Shown: positions 15,563 through 22,849 of the stretch, one piece after another
Position numbering within the stretch: the first letter of the stretch is position 1
How the letters are laid out: every line of letters starts with the position of its first letter
NCBI GenBank assembly: GCA_964526325.1
Contig: CAZGKM010000015.1
Coordinates: forward strand, 1-32,854
Reading direction: 5' to 3'
Length of the DNA: 32,854 bases
Source of the DNA: JACPHD01 sp964526325
Lineage (GTDB): Bacteria > Patescibacteriota > Patescibacteriia > Patescibacteriales > GWC2-42-12
The notes under the pieces: model-generated
The model's database searches: none
What the model saw: the letters and a program-made list of their open reading frames with translations, nothing else
Told to the model about the DNA's origin: nothing
Translations under genes and position numbers: made by a program

Positions 15563-15590
15563 TTGACAATATAAATAGATGTGATATAAT
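15563..15590 (+). promoter_or_regulatory. Promoter of the TrmB-like gene
   Basis: TTGACA (15563-15568), a 16-nt spacer and consensus TATAAT (15585-15590), about 68 nt before the ATG at 15659. Confidence 0.8.
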
Positions 15591-15613
15591 TAAAATATTA
15601 ATAATCAAAAGTT

Positions 15614-15646
15614 AAATCCCCCTTACCCCCTTTATTAAAGGGGGCG
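15614..15646. repeat. C/G-run repeat in the leader of the TrmB-like gene
   Basis: CCCCCTTACCCCCTTT followed by ATTAAAGGGGG can fold on itself (CCCCCTTTA/TAAAGGGGG). It is the inverted counterpart of 10979-11014. It lies just upstream of the ATG, and the following GGGAAAC may serve as ribosome site. Confidence 0.65.
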
Positions 15647-15658
15647 GGAAACATACTT

Positions 15659-16444
15659 ATGTATAAAGATATTCTTACTCAAATCAGCTTATCTCCTAAT
15701 GAAGCCGTAGTTTATGAATATTTATTGAAAAACGGCGAATCAGCGGCCGGGCAAATTATAAAAAACACCCCGATTAAACGCGGAGTGATTTATAATGCTT
15801 TAGAAGAATTGATTAACAAAAGCCTGGTTACCAAAAAAATGAAAAATAAAATCGCCTTTTTCTCGCCCAACCATCCGGTTAAATTAAGAGAATATACTGA
15901 ACAGCGGGAACAGGAAATAGCTAAAGCTAAAAATAGTTTGGAAGCTAATTTGCCGGCTTTGATTTCTGATTTTAATTTAGTGTCCGGTCGGCCGGGAGTT
16001 AGATATTTTGAAGGATTGGAAGGCGTTAAAAAAGTTCTTTGGGATTCTCTAAAAACCAAAGGGGAAATATTAACTTATGGCAATATGGAAGCTATTATTA
16101 CTTATATTGATAAAATAAACCAAAAATATGTTGAAACTAGAGACCGTTTAAAAATAAAAAAACGAGGTATTGTGCTTGACTCGCCTTTTGCCCGTGAACA
16201 TTTAAAAAATTATCACAGGCAAACTACGGACATGAGGTTTATAAACTATAAAAAATATAATTTTTCCCCGATTGTGGAAATTTACGATAATAAAGTTTCT
16301 TATGTTACCTTAACCGACGATAGAAAAATCGGCGTTATAATAGAAGACAAAAATATTAATCAGCTTCATAAATCATTATTTGAGTTTACCTGGGCGCGCG
16401 CTAAAACTTTTAATCAATTAGGGGATCTTTCTAAAGCGCAATAA
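15659..16444 (+). CDS. TrmB-family transcriptional regulator
   Basis: 261 residues. The N-terminal winged helix (about 1-80: LSPNEAVVYEYLLKNGESAA, then KRGVIYNALEELINKSLVTK) is typical of TrmB regulators, which control sugar or central metabolism, chiefly in Archaea but also in Patescibacteria. A coiled segment follows (about 80-105), then a C-terminal domain (about 115-261) containing VRYFEGLEGVKKVLWDSL, the pattern of the PLDc-like effector domain of this family. No catalytic HKD motif is seen. A perfect inverted repeat upstream (15471-15493) is a candidate target. The 3' end overlaps the convergent 1265-residue gene by 31 nt. Confidence 0.85.
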   Translation: MYKDILTQISLSPNEAVVYEYLLKNGESAAGQIIKNTPIKRGVIYNALEELINKSLVTKKMKNKIAFFSPNHPVKLREYTEQREQEIAKAKNSLEANLPALISDFNLVSGRPGVRYFEGLEGVKKVLWDSLKTKGEILTYGNMEAIITYIDKINQKYVETRDRLKIKKRGIVLDSPFAREHLKNYHRQTTDMRFINYKKYNFSPIVEIYDNKVSYVTLTDDRKIGVIIEDKNINQLHKSLFEFTWARAKTFNQLGDLSKAQ

Positions 16445-19400
16445 ACCGCCTGGCTTTTTTTCGCGTCTTCATAAAAATATCTGGTAACCGCATAGCCGTT
16501 ATTAACCAGATCTTCAATAGACGCAAGCATTTCTTCAGGGGTATTAAATTTAAAAATTACTTTATTCTCCGGGCGAGCTGTATTGCAGCCACCAAAATCT
16601 TTTTCATATTGCTTTATAATTTCGCCTTTCTTATAATCCTTGTCTCGATAATAATATTTTTTATTTTCATCTCGGCGGTGAATATTAAAAACCGAGTATT
16701 TTGAACCGCCGTAATTTTTTAGCACTTTAGTAGCTATAAAACCTTCATCTTCTATATATTTTGAACAAATCAAGGTCTCCGGGTCGCTATCGGCTTCAAT
16801 ATTGCAACCGGCGCCTTCATCTTTTAAACTTTTTTCCATCAACGCTGTGCCGATTTTTGATCCTTGCATAACCGGGTTAACGTTGAACGAGCCGAAATAT
16901 TTATCGCCATCCGGTTTATCGTCAAAACGGTAAAAAGCTATCAATTGTCCATCTTGCAAAATTTTATATATTCTTACGTTATCGCCACCGTTTTTTAATT
17001 TATCTATAAAACCCGGCAATAATTTGTCGCGAAACTCCGGTTTATGTTTATAGTTTTCTTCGTAGATATAGAGCATCTGCACGATTTCATCAATTGATTT
17101 CCTTTCTTCATTGCTAAAATCTTTTATAGCCTTAGTTATTTCGCGTTTAAGGGCGCTAGCCGGCATGGCTAAATTATTACTGGTTTTTAATTCTTTTTCC
17201 ACGACCGCCATTGCTCTTGGGCTAAATGCCATTTGCGCGGCCGTTACCTGCTCAATATTAACTCCCTCGATATCTTCTAATTTAACATCTAGTGACTTAA
17301 GAACACTGACGGTTAAAATTAAATCTTTTTTATATTTTTCTAATTTTTTCAGGATTTCCGTTTCATTAACTTCTTTTCCTTTTTGAACCAGCTCATTAAA
17401 ATTCCCCAAACATTCCTTAGCTTTTAATAGAATACTATTGGTTACATTATTTAAATCAGCGTCATTAATATTAACTTCTTTTTTGAATAAACCGGCCAAC
17501 TCTTTTTTGTTTTTATTAGTTAAGTCAATAAGCTCTTGATATTTATTTAAAATGGCTTCTGGAGTGGATTGCTCTAAATTATTACTATCTTCAGTTTGTT
17601 TTTTACCATAAATAATCTGATCCATTTTATTCTCTAAAACCCCTTGAAGTTTTAATAATTTATATATTTTTTTTACATATGGTTCAAATTTTTTTCTAGC
17701 TTCGGCCTGTTCGGCAATAAATATATTATCCGCATCGCTCTTTGAATGACCGCGATTTAAAAGCAATTGATAACTAATAGATTCACTTGAAGGAGTGATG
17801 TAAATTGATTCCAATTCTTCTATTCTTTCTTTTAACCTATTCGCATCAAATTTTTTATGCTTTTCTTCCAAATCTATGGCAGTCTCATATTCTTTTATTG
17901 TTCCCGCCGCTTCTGGTTTAATCGGATTTTCGAATTGATCATCAAGATAATCTAGATAATCATTAATCTCGTCTTTACTCATTTTGCCAGCTAAATCCTT
18001 GCTTATTTTTTCTTTATCTTCCTGATGGATTATGCCAGTCCAAGATTTATCTATTTCTTGATACTTTGTATTCAATTGTTGAGCAATATTTTTAAAATCT
18101 TCCAATATTCTCGCCTGCGCTATCTGCTCTCTTACTAATTCTTCGATCAACTCTTTAATCAAAGCTTGCTTATCGTTTTCCGGCGTGTCTTTTAGTTTTT
18201 CTTCAGCATCAACTAATAGCTGGCTGGCTCGTTTTAATATGGCGTTTACTACTTCATTCTTATTAACCTGCTTCTCAAAAAATATTTCGTTATATAAACG
18301 ACTCATCTCTTCGGCCGCTTGTTCGGTTTTGTCGGTTAATTGAGCATATTCGGAGAATAAAACAGAAGCAACATCCAATTGTTTCTCTAACAATTTGCCT
18401 ATATTCAATATTTTCTGATGATTATTAATATTTTGCTCACAGCTCAAAAATACTTTTAATCCTTCAAGGCCGTATTGTTTGCCGAACTCCAGCAACTTTG
18501 TTTTATTTTCTGGACCCAGCTCATACATTGCTCCACATAACCATTGCTGTTCACGCCAACTTAAATTATGAATGCCTATTTTGCATTCTTTAGAAAAATC
18601 ATCAGATGTTTTTTTTAAATTTTCATAACTACCGATATAACGTATTCTTTCATTATATTCATCAATTTTTTCACCCTCTTTTGGTGGATTATCAACTAAA
18701 GGGCTCCAATGATTAATTCGTTTTTTAACTTCCTCGCTTTTAACTATTGCTAGACTAGTGATCTTTTTTTCCGGCAAATTACCTTTTCGATCTATTATCT
18801 CTTGTCTATTTTTTTTCTTCTCTTCCTCATTTAAAAGATTTAAGGTAAATAGCAAAGTATCTAGGCCTTGATAACTTTTTATTATTCCTAATTTTTCGTT
18901 ATCCAAAACTACAACTTTAATATTCTCTGTCGGTATTGATTTTCCTTCAAAAATAAAATTTTCTTTGCCAATATAATATCTAATACTTTTCATAGGAACA
19001 TAGCTGTTTTTTTTATTAAAACCAGTGAATTCTCTTCTTAATAAATTACCGCTTTTATCGTTTGTTTTTATTTTAAAATCACTTAATTTGATTAAATCTT
19101 TATTTACTAAATTCTGGCATTTGTTAAGTAAAAATTCATGCGGGCTAGAAGTAATATCTGTGCCCTTACTTGGTGCTCCGCCGAACCCGCCGATATTTGC
19201 TTTAATCCAGTCAACTGAAGGACGAACATATTTTTGTTGTGTTTTATCGTAAACTTGCAAAGCTCCATTTTTATTTCTCTCTCCTTGATAATCCTTGAAA
19301 ATTTTTGTAAATAAAGCGAACTCATCGGCGCCTATTTCTTCACCGTTTTTTAGTTTTATTTTATACTGCCAATTAATTTGCCTTGCCCTGGACGAATCAC

Positions 19401-20211
19401 GCAAATCCCAATAATTTAAGTAATAATCGTCTTTATTGACATTTTTTAAATCCAGAGCATTATTTATGCTATCTGGAATATTAAACAAAGGTTTAGTCTC
19501 TATCTCTTCTCCTTTTCCTTTCTGCGCGATAAAATCTTCTTTAGAAACTATCGGCATGTCACCAAGCTGTTCAAATAATATTTTATAACTACCTTGTACC
19601 TTTTTGCCGTCAATATTTCCGAGATGCTTATGTTGTAATTTATTTACTATAAAACCTGGGTTGAAAAATTTTTTTAAGTCAAAAATATTATAACCGTCAA
19701 TATTTTCCAAAATTTTTTCTTGCTGCAAAAATTCAATTAATTTTTCTCTAACTGTATCATGTTGTTCAAAAATCTTATAAGGTGCAATTTTCTTTCCATC
19801 CTCTTTTATCTTAATAAAATCACTAATCAAAACTCCCTCTAAATCTCTAAATTTTTCATATACAATTTTTCTACTGCCATAAATAGACTTATCTCCGATT
19901 TTACCCCATCTGTGATCACGCGAAAACTCTTTGAAATTTCCGTCTTCCAATTTTTTCATATCTACAACCGTCATTCCTTCTTTTTCGATAATTATGCCTT
20001 CGCGCAACAAAAAATTATAAATTTTGTTTTTTATAAGATCTTCCTTTCCGCTATTAATAAATTCTTTTTGACTAACGTCTATTTTATCCTCCTTGCTAAT
20101 TTCCTCATCATAAATCTGAACCTTTTGTTTAGGCTTTAATGTTTCCGATATTTCAACCTCCGGTTGATTATTGGTTTGTGTTTGATTAATAAAAGTTGAG
20201 TCCTTGATCAT
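16414..20211 (-). CDS. Large protein with duplicated N-terminal module, coiled coils and GNAT-like C-terminal region
   Basis: 1265 residues, no signal peptide or membrane helix. Two similar modules of about 78 residues open the protein (about 61-138 and 154-230); both run through a helix, a VDMKKL/FDLKKF strand-turn, GKIGDKSIYGSRKI or GNIDGKKVQGSYKI, and end in a DFI motif. The centre (about 560-1000) is highly charged and predicted helical. Residues about 1060-1180 look like a GNAT N-acetyltransferase fold: FYRFDD, then FNVNPVMQGSKIGTALMEKS with the acetyl-CoA loop QGSKIG at 1116-1121. A cysteine-containing tail follows. It overlaps the TrmB-like gene tail to tail. The start lacks a good SD. 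The substrate is unknown; the GNAT call is moderately sure and the rest is unassigned. Confidence 0.75.
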   Translation of the reverse strand: MIKDSTFINQTQTNNQPEVEISETLKPKQKVQIYDEEISKEDKIDVSQKEFINSGKEDLIKNKIYNFLLREGIIIEKEGMTVVDMKKLEDGNFKEFSRDHRWGKIGDKSIYGSRKIVYEKFRDLEGVLISDFIKIKEDGKKIAPYKIFEQHDTVREKLIEFLQQEKILENIDGYNIFDLKKFFNPGFIVNKLQHKHLGNIDGKKVQGSYKILFEQLGDMPIVSKEDFIAQKGKGEEIETKPLFNIPDSINNALDLKNVNKDDYYLNYWDLRDSSRARQINWQYKIKLKNGEEIGADEFALFTKIFKDYQGERNKNGALQVYDKTQQKYVRPSVDWIKANIGGFGGAPSKGTDITSSPHEFLLNKCQNLVNKDLIKLSDFKIKTNDKSGNLLRREFTGFNKKNSYVPMKSIRYYIGKENFIFEGKSIPTENIKVVVLDNEKLGIIKSYQGLDTLLFTLNLLNEEEKKKNRQEIIDRKGNLPEKKITSLAIVKSEEVKKRINHWSPLVDNPPKEGEKIDEYNERIRYIGSYENLKKTSDDFSKECKIGIHNLSWREQQWLCGAMYELGPENKTKLLEFGKQYGLEGLKVFLSCEQNINNHQKILNIGKLLEKQLDVASVLFSEYAQLTDKTEQAAEEMSRLYNEIFFEKQVNKNEVVNAILKRASQLLVDAEEKLKDTPENDKQALIKELIEELVREQIAQARILEDFKNIAQQLNTKYQEIDKSWTGIIHQEDKEKISKDLAGKMSKDEINDYLDYLDDQFENPIKPEAAGTIKEYETAIDLEEKHKKFDANRLKERIEELESIYITPSSESISYQLLLNRGHSKSDADNIFIAEQAEARKKFEPYVKKIYKLLKLQGVLENKMDQIIYGKKQTEDSNNLEQSTPEAILNKYQELIDLTNKNKKELAGLFKKEVNINDADLNNVTNSILLKAKECLGNFNELVQKGKEVNETEILKKLEKYKKDLILTVSVLKSLDVKLEDIEGVNIEQVTAAQMAFSPRAMAVVEKELKTSNNLAMPASALKREITKAIKDFSNEERKSIDEIVQMLYIYEENYKHKPEFRDKLLPGFIDKLKNGGDNVRIYKILQDGQLIAFYRFDDKPDGDKYFGSFNVNPVMQGSKIGTALMEKSLKDEGAGCNIEADSDPETLICSKYIEDEGFIATKVLKNYGGSKYSVFNIHRRDENKKYYYRDKDYKKGEIIKQYEKDFGGCNTARPENKVIFKFNTPEEMLASIEDLVNNGYAVTRYFYEDAKKSQAVYCALERSPN

Positions 20212-20295
20212 ATGTTGACTTTACATACCTTAATCTTACCCCTTTTTATCCTATTTTTCAATCAATATTAATTTCCCGGCTGGCTCTTTTTTATT

Positions 20296-20324
20296 TTTAC
20301 AAATATCCGTAATTTTGCTATAAT
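20296..20324 (+). promoter_or_regulatory. Sigma-70-type promoter for the 205-residue gene
   Basis: TTTACA (20296-20301), a 17-nt spacer and TATAAT (20319-20324) preceded by TTTGC. The predicted leader is about 100 nt. The rest of 20212-20430 is AT-rich spacer without other clear signals. Confidence 0.7.
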
Positions 20325-20430
20325 ACAATTAAATAGCAACCAAGATAATTATAAAAACAACATAAACTACGGCTTAACTGCTTAATTATTTAATAAAATA
20401 TTAAAGTGTTTAACTGAAATATTAAAATTT

Positions 20431-21048
20431 ATGCCGGAACAAAAACAAAAAACGCCTGACAAGGCGAATCAAATTATTTTCGTTTTAATTGCGCTTATCA
20501 TCGGAATAGCTTTAGGTTTTGCTGGCGGCTACTACGGATTATCTTATTCTAAATCAGAGATTACGTCAGAGACTGCCAACTTAAAAACAAATTCAAATTC
20601 CGATTGCGAAGCCAAATTGGAAAAAGCCAAAAAACTCTTTCCTGTTGTTCCTGAAATGACATCGCTTTTCGGGACAATCAAAGAAATTAACGGCAATGTA
20701 ATTACTTTGGAAACAACTTTTTTCAGTCCTTTTGAAGACTTGCCGCTAATCAGGAAAATAACCGTTAATGACGGCGTAAAAATCGTTAAATATGAACAAA
20801 AAGATCAAGCGCTTTACCAAAAAGAAACCGCGGATTATCAAAAAGCAATGTCCGAACAAACCGATACGGCCAAAGTCGCGAATCCGCCTATGCCGTTTGA
20901 AGAAAAAACAATCAACTTTTCCGACATTAAGACAGGAGATCAAATTATGGCCGAAGCCGGAGAAAATATCAAAACCAAAACTGAATTTGCAGCAACTAAA
21001 ATAACTCTCCAAATATCACCAATAATCGGTGCCGGTGTTGCCGATTAA
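20431..21048 (+). CDS. Membrane-anchored hypothetical protein (205 aa)
   Basis: A short polar start (1-14) is followed by one hydrophobic helix (about 15-37, IIFVLIALIIGIALGFAGGY) and an extracellular part. Residues about 78-185 contain SLFGTIKEINGNVITLETTF and later FSDIKTGDQIMAEAGENI, a pattern of small beta-barrel domains found in many Patescibacteria surface proteins (DUF5666-like, by impression only). A Lys/Gln-rich insertion (KYEQKDQALYQKETADYQ) separates the two halves. It has its own promoter. Function unknown; probably a surface-exposed anchored protein. Confidence 0.75.
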   Translation: MPEQKQKTPDKANQIIFVLIALIIGIALGFAGGYYGLSYSKSEITSETANLKTNSNSDCEAKLEKAKKLFPVVPEMTSLFGTIKEINGNVITLETTFFSPFEDLPLIRKITVNDGVKIVKYEQKDQALYQKETADYQKAMSEQTDTAKVANPPMPFEEKTINFSDIKTGDQIMAEAGENIKTKTEFAATKITLQISPIIGAGVAD

Positions 21049-21147
21049 TGTTTTATTAAAGTTTTCTGCCTGATGGATATCAATATTGCTTAAATTTTCT
21101 TGGTTTGTTATTATTAATAAAGATTATTATTTAATTTAAAACTATGA

Positions 21148-21247
21148 ATCCCGTTAGATATTTACTATATCGCCGGGGTTTAACAAAACTATGGCAAACG
21201 AAATATCTAATCCCGTTAGAAATAAATTTCTAAGCGGGACTAACGGG
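21148..21247. repeat. Nested CCCGTTAG palindromes abutting the lipoprotein start
   Basis: TTAGATATTT (near 21155) is repeated inverted as AAATATCTAA (near 21200). Next CCCGTTAG (21212-21219) can pair either with CTAAGCGGG (21230-21238, one bulge) or with CTAACGGG (21240-21247, perfect). The second arm ends one base before the ATG at 21248. These belong to the dispersed CCCGTTA family of this genome. Confidence 0.65.
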
Positions 21248-21646
21248 ATGAAAAAAGTTATTTTTTCGTCGCTGGCGGCCGTTATTGTTTTAACAGGCTG
21301 TACGACCGGTAATCTGAATTTAAACACTGATAAAAATGGCGCGGTAAACGTTCAAACGCCGGAAGGCAGCGTTAAAACCGACGCTAACGGCGGCGTAGAA
21401 GTCAAGTCCGAACAAGGCACTTTAAAAGCGGACGGCGATACGGTAAACATTAAAACACCCCAGGGCAATCTGCAGGTAGATAACCAAGGCGGAGTTAAAG
21501 CTGAAACTCCTGACGGCAGTGTTAATGTTAACGATCAAGGAGTAAATATTAATGACCCATCATTGACCGGCACGAAAATTGATGTTGATGCCAACGGCAA
21601 TGTCAAAGTGGAAACTCCGGATATTGACGTAAACGCTGGTGAATAA
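21248..21646 (+). CDS. Repetitive lipoprotein (132 aa)
   Basis: The ATG at 21248 gives a classic lipoprotein signal peptide, MKKVIFSSLAAVIVLTGC, with lipobox LTGC and lipidated Cys18. An upstream in-frame ATG at 21191 only adds sequence encoded by a palindromic repeat and would spoil the signal peptide. The mature part is made of about six repeats of 16-17 residues with the pattern GxVxVxTPxGxVxVDxx (about 31-132), likely forming a small beta-solenoid or fibre. It would be anchored to the outer face of the cell membrane. A strong bidirectional terminator follows. Function unknown. Confidence 0.8.
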   Translation: MKKVIFSSLAAVIVLTGCTTGNLNLNTDKNGAVNVQTPEGSVKTDANGGVEVKSEQGTLKADGDTVNIKTPQGNLQVDNQGGVKAETPDGSVNVNDQGVNINDPSLTGTKIDVDANGNVKVETPDIDVNAGE

Positions 21647-21679
21647 TAAATTATTGATTTTTATTTTTTATTATGTTAA

Positions 21680-21717
21680 TATAGCAAATAACTCCTACGA
21701 AGGAGTTTTTTGCTATA
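21680..21717. terminator. Bidirectional terminator after the lipoprotein gene
   Basis: Stem AACTCCT / AGGAGTT with loop ACGA, extended by TATAGCAAA / TTTGCTATA across a single T-T mismatch. A T-run follows the inner stem. Confidence 0.85.
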
Positions 21718-21737
21718 ATATAAATAAGTCAGTTTTC

Positions 21738-21809
21738 GCTCTCGTAGTGAAATGGATATCATACTTGGCTTCGGACCAAGGGTTTCGGGTTCGAATCCTG
21801 ACGAGAGCA
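21738..21809 (+). tRNA. tRNA-Arg (anticodon TCG)
   Basis: 72 nt with acceptor GCTCTCG / CGAGAGC, anticodon stem CTTGG / CCAAG around loop CTTCGGA, and T arm TCGGG-TTCGAAT-CCTGA. Discriminator A; CCA is not encoded. It reads CGA/CGN arginine codons. Confidence 0.92.
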
Positions 21810-21830
21810 CAGATAGATATAGGCGAATAG

Positions 21831-21910
21831 GTCGGGACAAGAGGTTAGCTCCGTTTTCTTTTTCGGCTCCGAGGATAGCACCGAGGCGCTTCAAATCCTC
21901 TCCGGGGCAC
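21831..21910 (+). repeat. tRNA 3'-end-like copy A with insert
   Basis: The segment ends in TTCAAATCCTCTCCGGGGCAC, a tRNA T-loop, T-stem 3' strand and acceptor-like end. The insert CCGTTTTCTTTTTCGGCTCC plus GAGGATAGCACCGAGGCGC precedes it in place of the 5' strand of the T stem. No matching complete tRNA is in the window. Confidence 0.6.
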
Positions 21911-21915
21911 AAAAT

Positions 21916-21989
21916 GGTGGTGTAGCTCAGCTGGTTAGAGCGTAGCACTCATAACGCTAAGGTCGGTGGTTCAAGCCCACCCACCACCA
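21916..21989 (+). tRNA. tRNA-Met (anticodon CAT)
   Basis: 74 nt with acceptor GGTGGTG / CACCACC, D arm GCTC...GAGC, anticodon loop CTCATAA, and T arm GGTGG-TTCAAGC-CCACC. The G1-C72 pair argues for an elongator rather than the initiator. A tRNA-Ile whose C34 is modified to lysidine cannot be excluded from sequence alone. Confidence 0.88.
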
Positions 21990-22013
21990 CAAATAGAATA
22001 TTTGAAGTGGTAG

Positions 22014-22091
22014 ATAACGCTAAGGTCGACCCCGTTTTCCTTTTAGGCTTCGAGATAAGCGCCGAGGAGCTTCAATCCCACCCGCCACCAC
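22014..22091 (+). repeat. Partial tRNA-Met 3'-half copy B with insert
   Basis: ATAACGCTAAGGTCG (22014-22028) is identical to the anticodon-to-variable-loop part of the tRNA-Met. It is followed by a 42-nt insert with CCCGTTTTCCTTTTAGGCTTC and GAGATAAGCGCCGAGGAGC. Then TTCAATCCCACCCGCCACCAC (22071-22091) nearly matches the tRNA 3' end. The T-stem 5' strand GTGG is replaced by the insert. Confidence 0.7.
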
Positions 22092-22114
22092 TATTAGATT
22101 ATTTAACGGGGCGA

Positions 22115-22154
22115 GTAACACCAAGGTCGAGAGTTCAAGCCTCTCCCCAGCCAC
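22115..22154 (+). repeat. tRNA 3'-half copy C without insert
   Basis: TAACACCAAGGTC, then an intact T arm GAGAG-TTCAAGC-CTCTC and CCCAGCCA as acceptor 3' strand. The 5' half of the tRNA is absent; it is preceded by a half palindrome ATTTAACGGGG. Confidence 0.6.
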
Positions 22155-22164
22155 TAAAATTCAA

Positions 22165-22240
22165 GCGCTGTTAGCTCAGCTGGTAGAGCAGGTCCCTCTT
22201 AAGGACAAGGTCGCAGGTTCGAATCCTGCACGGCGCACCA
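22165..22240 (+). tRNA. tRNA-Lys (anticodon CTT)
   Basis: Acceptor GCGCTGT / ACGGCGC, D arm GCTC...GAGC, anticodon loop CTCTTAA giving CTT, T arm GCAGG-TTCGAAT-CCTGC, discriminator A and an encoded CCA (22238-22240). Confidence 0.92.
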
Positions 22241-22246
22241 AACAAA

Positions 22247-22354
22247 CAGGTCCCTCTTAAGGACAAGGTCGGCCCGGTTTTCTTTTTCGGCTTCGAGATA
22301 AGCGCCGCCCCTCTTTGGCACCGAGGAGTAGCTTCGAATCCTGCACGGCGCACA
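22247..22354 (+). repeat. tRNA-Lys 3'-half copy D with insert
   Basis: 25 nt from the anticodon stem onward (22247-22271) are identical to the tRNA-Lys just upstream. A 61-nt insert follows (22272-22332), with CGGTTTTCTTTTTCGGCTTC and GAGATAAGCGCC near its start and CACCGAGGAGTAGC at its end. Then TTCGAATCCTGCACGGCGCA is again identical to the tRNA. CAGG, part of the T-stem 5' strand, is lost. Confidence 0.75.
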
Positions 22355-22357
22355 ACA

Positions 22358-22387
22358 AAAAAACGAGATTTATTAATCTCGTTTTTT
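22358..22387. terminator. Bidirectional terminator between the tRNA cluster and the HU gene
   Basis: A 13-bp stem AAAAAACGAGATT / AATCTCGTTTTTT with loop TATT. The same sequence reappears after the N gap at 22513-22542, but that is the duplicated contig end, not a second terminator. Confidence 0.85.
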
Positions 22388-22487
22388 NNNNNNNNNNNNN
22401 NNNNNNNNNNNNNNNNNNNNNNNNNNNNNNNNNNNNNNNNNNNNNNNNNNNNNNNNNNNNNNNNNNNNNNNNNNNNNNNNNNNNNNN
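22388..22487. other. 100-N assembly gap with identical 55-bp flanks
   Basis: The 55 bases before the gap (22333-22387) are identical to the 55 bases after it (22488-22542). The likely true sequence is one copy with no gap. Confidence 0.9.
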
Positions 22488-22557
22488 TTCGAATCCTGCA
22501 CGGCGCACAACAAAAAAACGAGATTTATTAATCTCGTTTTTTATTATTTTTCTAATT

Positions 22558-22839
22558 CTATTTTCCTTTAAGCGCGTCTTTTAAGGTTTTGCCGGTTTTA
22601 AATTTCGCCACCGTTACTTGAGGAATCTGAATGCGTTCGGATGGCTTCTGCGGATTAACGCCGCCGCGGGCATGGCGCGTTTTAGCCATAAAAGTGCCGA
22701 AGCCGGTTATAGTAACCTCATTGCCGGCTTTAAGCTCGGAAATAATCGTACCAACCAAAGCCTCGATCATATCTTCGGCCTGTTTTTTTGTCACCGCTAC
22801 TTCGGCGGCAACTTTTTCTATTAAACCTGCTTTGTTCAT
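22558..22839 (-). CDS. hup: HU-family DNA-binding protein
   Basis: 93 residues, a standard length. MNKAGLIEKVAAEVAVTKKQ is the N-terminal dimerisation helix pair. The strand ITGFGTFMAKTRHARGGVNPQ (about 44-64) carries the typical GFG...F signature and the start of the DNA-binding arm, ending with ERIQIPQVTVAKFKTGKTLK. HU bends and compacts DNA as a dimer; the symbol is by family only. The start ATG lacks an SD. It lies 10 nt downstream of the ymdB-like stop on the same strand and ends at a bidirectional terminator. Confidence 0.95.
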   Translation of the reverse strand: MNKAGLIEKVAAEVAVTKKQAEDMIEALVGTIISELKAGNEVTITGFGTFMAKTRHARGGVNPQKPSERIQIPQVTVAKFKTGKTLKDALKGK

Positions 22840-22849
22840 AAATTTTAAA

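Noticed and set aside
21676..22508. Open frames on the minus strand across the tRNA cluster
   Set aside because: They are antisense translations of tRNA genes and their copies (peptides such as SGFEPETLG and CRIRTCDL are typical of mistranslated tRNA) and partly run through Ns.
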